This document shows, one piece after another, positions 30,424 through 32,880 of a stretch of 32,880 bases of DNA; the first letter of the stretch is position 1, and each line of letters begins with the position of its first letter. Below the pieces are notes generated by a model that saw only the letters and a list, made by a program, of their open reading frames with translations, did not search any database and had not been told where the DNA came from. Source of the DNA: Scleroderma bovista (taxonomy: Eukaryota > Basidiomycota > Agaricomycetes > Boletales > Sclerodermataceae); assembly GCA_037178675.1 (NCBI GenBank), contig JAYMGJ010000142.1:1-32880 (forward strand). Reading direction: 5' to 3'. Both the position numbers and the translations under genes were made by a program.

Positions 30424-31577
30424 ATGCAACTACCATTGGACGCCATTCGTATCGCTGGCTGTTACAAGATTGAGGAGTACATAGGAAGTGGCACCTATAG
30501 TAGGCCTAATACCATTCAATTTTCAACTGGGGTCCAATGCTAACATGTAAGATTCGTCTCAGATGATGTATATGGTGGCAAGCAAACAAACATTCAGAAA
30601 AGCGTTGAAGTTGTTATCAAGATTGCGAAGAGTGATGCAGACGCCGCAACTCTATTACACAAGTATTGGGTTCTCCAAGAACTTGGTCAGAGTTGTGCAA
30701 TCCCAAAAGCCCTCTGGCTGGGACATGAGGGCGACTTCCATGTCATGGTACTCAAGCGTTTGGGCTCTTCCCTTGCAGATCATTTTCGGGAATGTGGCCA
30801 GAGGTTCTCCCTTAGTACTGTGACCCTCATTGTTGCGCAACTGGTGAGCTAGGAATCTACTGCATTTACGAGTACTAATCTACCTTTTCCAAGCTTTCTT
30901 GTCTGCAAAAAATCCACTCATGCCACTATATTCACTGTGATATAAAACCGGCCAACATTTTGACCAGTACTAGGGATTCCCCCGGCAGGTTATACTTGGC
31001 CGATTTCGGTATCACAAAACAATATTGTCACCCCAACACGCATATACACATACCCTTCCGCAATAACATTTCACTCACTGGTACCCCTGCGTTTTCATCC
31101 ATTAATAGTCATGCTGCTGAGTTGAGTCGACGTGATGACATCGAGTCACTGGCGTATCTCCTCATTTATTTTCTTCGGGGATCGCTTCCGTGGTTGGGTG
31201 TCGACAGCTTAGACACAGTCCTTCAGCTCAAGAAGGAGACTTCTATACATGACTTATGTTCTGGGCTGCCGATTGGTTTCAAGCTCATCCTTGAACATGC
31301 TCATGCCCTTACGTTCACTCAAAAGCCTGACTACAGCCTGCTTCAATCTTACATCCATGCAATGCTACCAGATGATGCCACAGCTTTTGATTGGCAACCC
31401 AGTTGCCTATCCTCCCCTACTACCTTGGTCGTGGTTACTCCCAAGAGAAATGTGCCATCTTGCAAGCAGATTACGCCTGCAACGCCAGTTGGCTTTGCAG
31501 AAAAGAGTGTGTGTCCCTGTAGATGTCCTCCAACAACAACCACATTGATGTCAGCCACCTCTACTATTAAGTGTTGA
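30424..31577 (+). CDS. Casein kinase 1-like protein kinase
   Basis: Three exons (30424-30499, 30563-30843, 30894-31577) give 346 residues in one frame with GT-AG introns. Kinase motifs: glycine loop IGSGTY (20-25), Lys45 in VVIK, catalytic loop HCDIKPANIL with Asp135, and DFG with Asp156. Then come LTGTPAFSS and the CK1 signature SRRDDIESLAYLLIYFLRG, followed by LPW and QKPDYSLL. CK1 enzymes phosphorylate Ser/Thr. The usual HRD Arg is Cys134 here, so activation-loop control would differ and activity is uncertain. The C-terminal tail (about 60 residues) is Pro/Thr/Cys-rich and unrelated to known CK1 tails I recall. ATG at 30424 is chosen because it gives YKIEEYIGSG at the normal spacing. Confidence 0.84.
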
Positions 31578-31950
31578 CATTGACACTGGTCACCACCAAT
31601 GTCATGAGCAGCACCCCTAATGCCCTGGCCACTGCCAACAGACAAGTTACAACCACCAACAACCATGATTCTGACTGCCACCAACATTGACGACAATGAG
31701 CACTACACTAACATCACTGATCTGATGACCAGTACGTTCAATGCTCCGGCCATACCAACAAACAAACATCAACTACAACAACAGCCATGACCATGATCAC
31801 CTCCAGCATCAACACAACAATGATGATCACCAACCCAATGCCCAGGCCCAACAATGGATGACAACAACAACCATCTACATGATAACTGCCAACACCAATC
31901 CGGTGATGATCATGGTCACGACTACTACTGACAGCTGAGGACACCAACAA
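31525..31950. repeat. Strand-asymmetric low-complexity DNA (CAA/ACC/ATG-rich)
   Basis: The plus strand is dominated by CAA, ACC, CCA and ATGA motifs with few G runs, beginning in the last codons of the kinase gene and continuing for about 400 bp. Frames on both strands are simple repeats of Thr/Asn/His or Val/Met and are not convincing genes. From 31951 to 32174 I see only AT-rich intergenic DNA between two genes that converge here. Confidence 0.65.
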
Positions 31951-32174
31951 TGTGATGATGGTGACTACCCATCTTATTACTTAGATTATGTGGTACCATA
32001 ACCACTTGTACACTTTCACACAATCTTAATTCAACTTCTTTAGGCTAGAGCTTCATTGTGCATGTTACCCATGTATCACACAAAAAAATGAAAAGAAGCA
32101 TAAACATTGCACTGATAAAGCTCAAATAATAGTAGGTATCAGAAGGTGAAGCAACCAATAAATATGTCAAATAC

Positions 32175-32880
32175 CTAATTATCCTTAGAAACAAGTGTGT
32201 AACATCTATACCAAGCAGGGCCATGAGCCATCTTGCTCAAATCAAGCTCAGGACTACCTCTGGGAATTACCAGATGTGTCCAGGGAGTATAGAGAAACAA
32301 ATTATGGTATGAGGGAGGCATCCACAGCAGCAGTTTCCCTTTAGGACCCACAATCCAGCCATCTTTCTGCAAATGAATCAGGTCTCGGCAGTCTCCAATG
32401 AGATTGGACATGTCAACAAAATGACTCTGAGCATCATGTAGTGCATGTGCAGCTGAAGATGAAAAGTGGATTGGTGAGTCTGTGCTCAAGAGGGAATTTG
32501 TAGTTTGGTCTTTAAGGGCATTTCCCCTCTGGCCACCTATCTGTGCATCTAAAAGTTGGACCATCTTATCAAAAGAATTTGACACAATGTGCCTTCCATG
32601 TGGTGAGAATGAAACTGAGAAGACTGAGTCTGTGTGCCCTTGGAGGGGCTTGCCCACCTTCCCACCTGTCTGTGCATCCCAAAGTTGGATTATTGTATCA
32701 TCTGAACCTGACACAATGTGCCTTCCATCTGGTGAGAATGCAACTGAGTTGACTGAGTCTGTGTGCCCTTGCAGGGGGTTTCCCACCTGGCCACCTGTCT
32801 GTGCATCCCAAAGTTGGATTGTTTTATCCTCTGAACCTGACACAATGTGCCTTCCATCTGGTGAGAATGCAACTGACAAG
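32175..32880 (-). CDS. WD40-repeat protein, C-terminal part (window edge)
   Basis: The minus-strand frame runs off the window at 32880 and stops at 32175-32177, giving 234 codons. Three WD40 units of about 43 residues are visible (VAFSPDGRHIVSGS, then IQLWDAQTGG, twice nearly identical; the third, VSFSPHGRHIVSNS, ends LLDAQ and is decayed). A linker follows, then a tail: DLIHLQKDGWIVGPKGKLLL, YTPWTHLVIPRGS, AHGPAWYRCY. WD40 units form a beta-propeller for protein binding. This tail type is familiar from NACHT-WD40 (NLR-like) proteins of mushroom fungi, but the NACHT part would lie outside the window, so the link is an inference. Confidence 0.82.
   Translation of the reverse strand, partial: LSVAFSPDGRHIVSGSEDKTIQLWDAQTGGQVGNPLQGHTDSVNSVAFSPDGRHIVSGSDDTIIQLWDAQTGGKVGKPLQGHTDSVFSVSFSPHGRHIVSNSFDKMVQLLDAQIGGQRGNALKDQTTNSLLSTDSPIHFSSSAAHALHDAQSHFVDMSNLIGDCRDLIHLQKDGWIVGPKGKLLLWMPPSYHNLFLYTPWTHLVIPRGSPELDLSKMAHGPAWYRCYTLVSKDN

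Overview
The window looks like a transposon-dense stretch of a basidiomycete (mushroom-type, Agaricomycete) genome. The evidence is the short GT-AG introns of about 45-65 bases, the Ty1/copia, Ty3/gypsy and hAT protein types, a WD40-rich gene end resembling fungal NACHT-WD40 proteins, and a divergent casein-kinase-1-like gene. I do not name a species. About 28 kb is mobile DNA; gene-like host DNA starts only near 28.7 kb.

Layout. 1-5826: a nearly complete Ty1/copia retrotransposon on the minus strand. Its right (5') LTR is complete and its left (3') LTR runs off the window. It has inserted into an older, plus-strand copy of its own family, whose 3' end remains at 5827-6390. 6399-12613: remains of a minus-strand Ty3/gypsy element (gag, protease, start of RT) ending at a 594-bp LTR (family L). 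It is split by a 550-bp hAT-type MITE with a perfect 8-bp target duplication and by a 2.3-kb repeat that I call X. 12614-22812: a mosaic of X copies, a gypsy pol fragment, a gypsy gag fragment, a second L LTR (solo, with a 5-bp duplication) and LTRs of a third family, Z. 22813-28279: an hAT DNA transposon. Its transposase gene can be read as ten exons without a stop or frameshift (872 residues), although a 1,346-bp solo LTR of family Z sits in its first intron. 28.7-30.1 kb: a decayed gene resembling Est1/SMG-type proteins. 30424-31577: a three-exon CK1-like kinase. 31.5-31.95 kb: strand-asymmetric low-complexity DNA. 32175 to the end: the 3' end of a WD40 protein on the minus strand.

Two themes stand out. 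First, the decay of the retrotransposons is dominated by C-to-T (or G-to-A) changes at CpG. All seven differences between the two copia LTRs are of this type. So, by inference, are the premature TGA codons (CGA to TGA) and the Asp-to-Asn changes at catalytic sites in copia integrase, gypsy RT and gypsy protease. This fits CpG methylation of repeats followed by deamination. Second, element X occurs several times, has TG...CA ends and TATA and poly(A) signals, and carries an open reading frame of about 130-165 codons that I do not recognise. It is the best candidate here for something undescribed.

Relative order of insertions from nesting: gypsy fragments first, then X, MITE and Z into them; X copy 1b into X copy 1a; solo L into X copy 1b; hAT next to X copy 3; solo Z2 into the hAT; and the minus-strand copia into its older relative. 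The protein calls rest on motif recognition by eye, without a database search.
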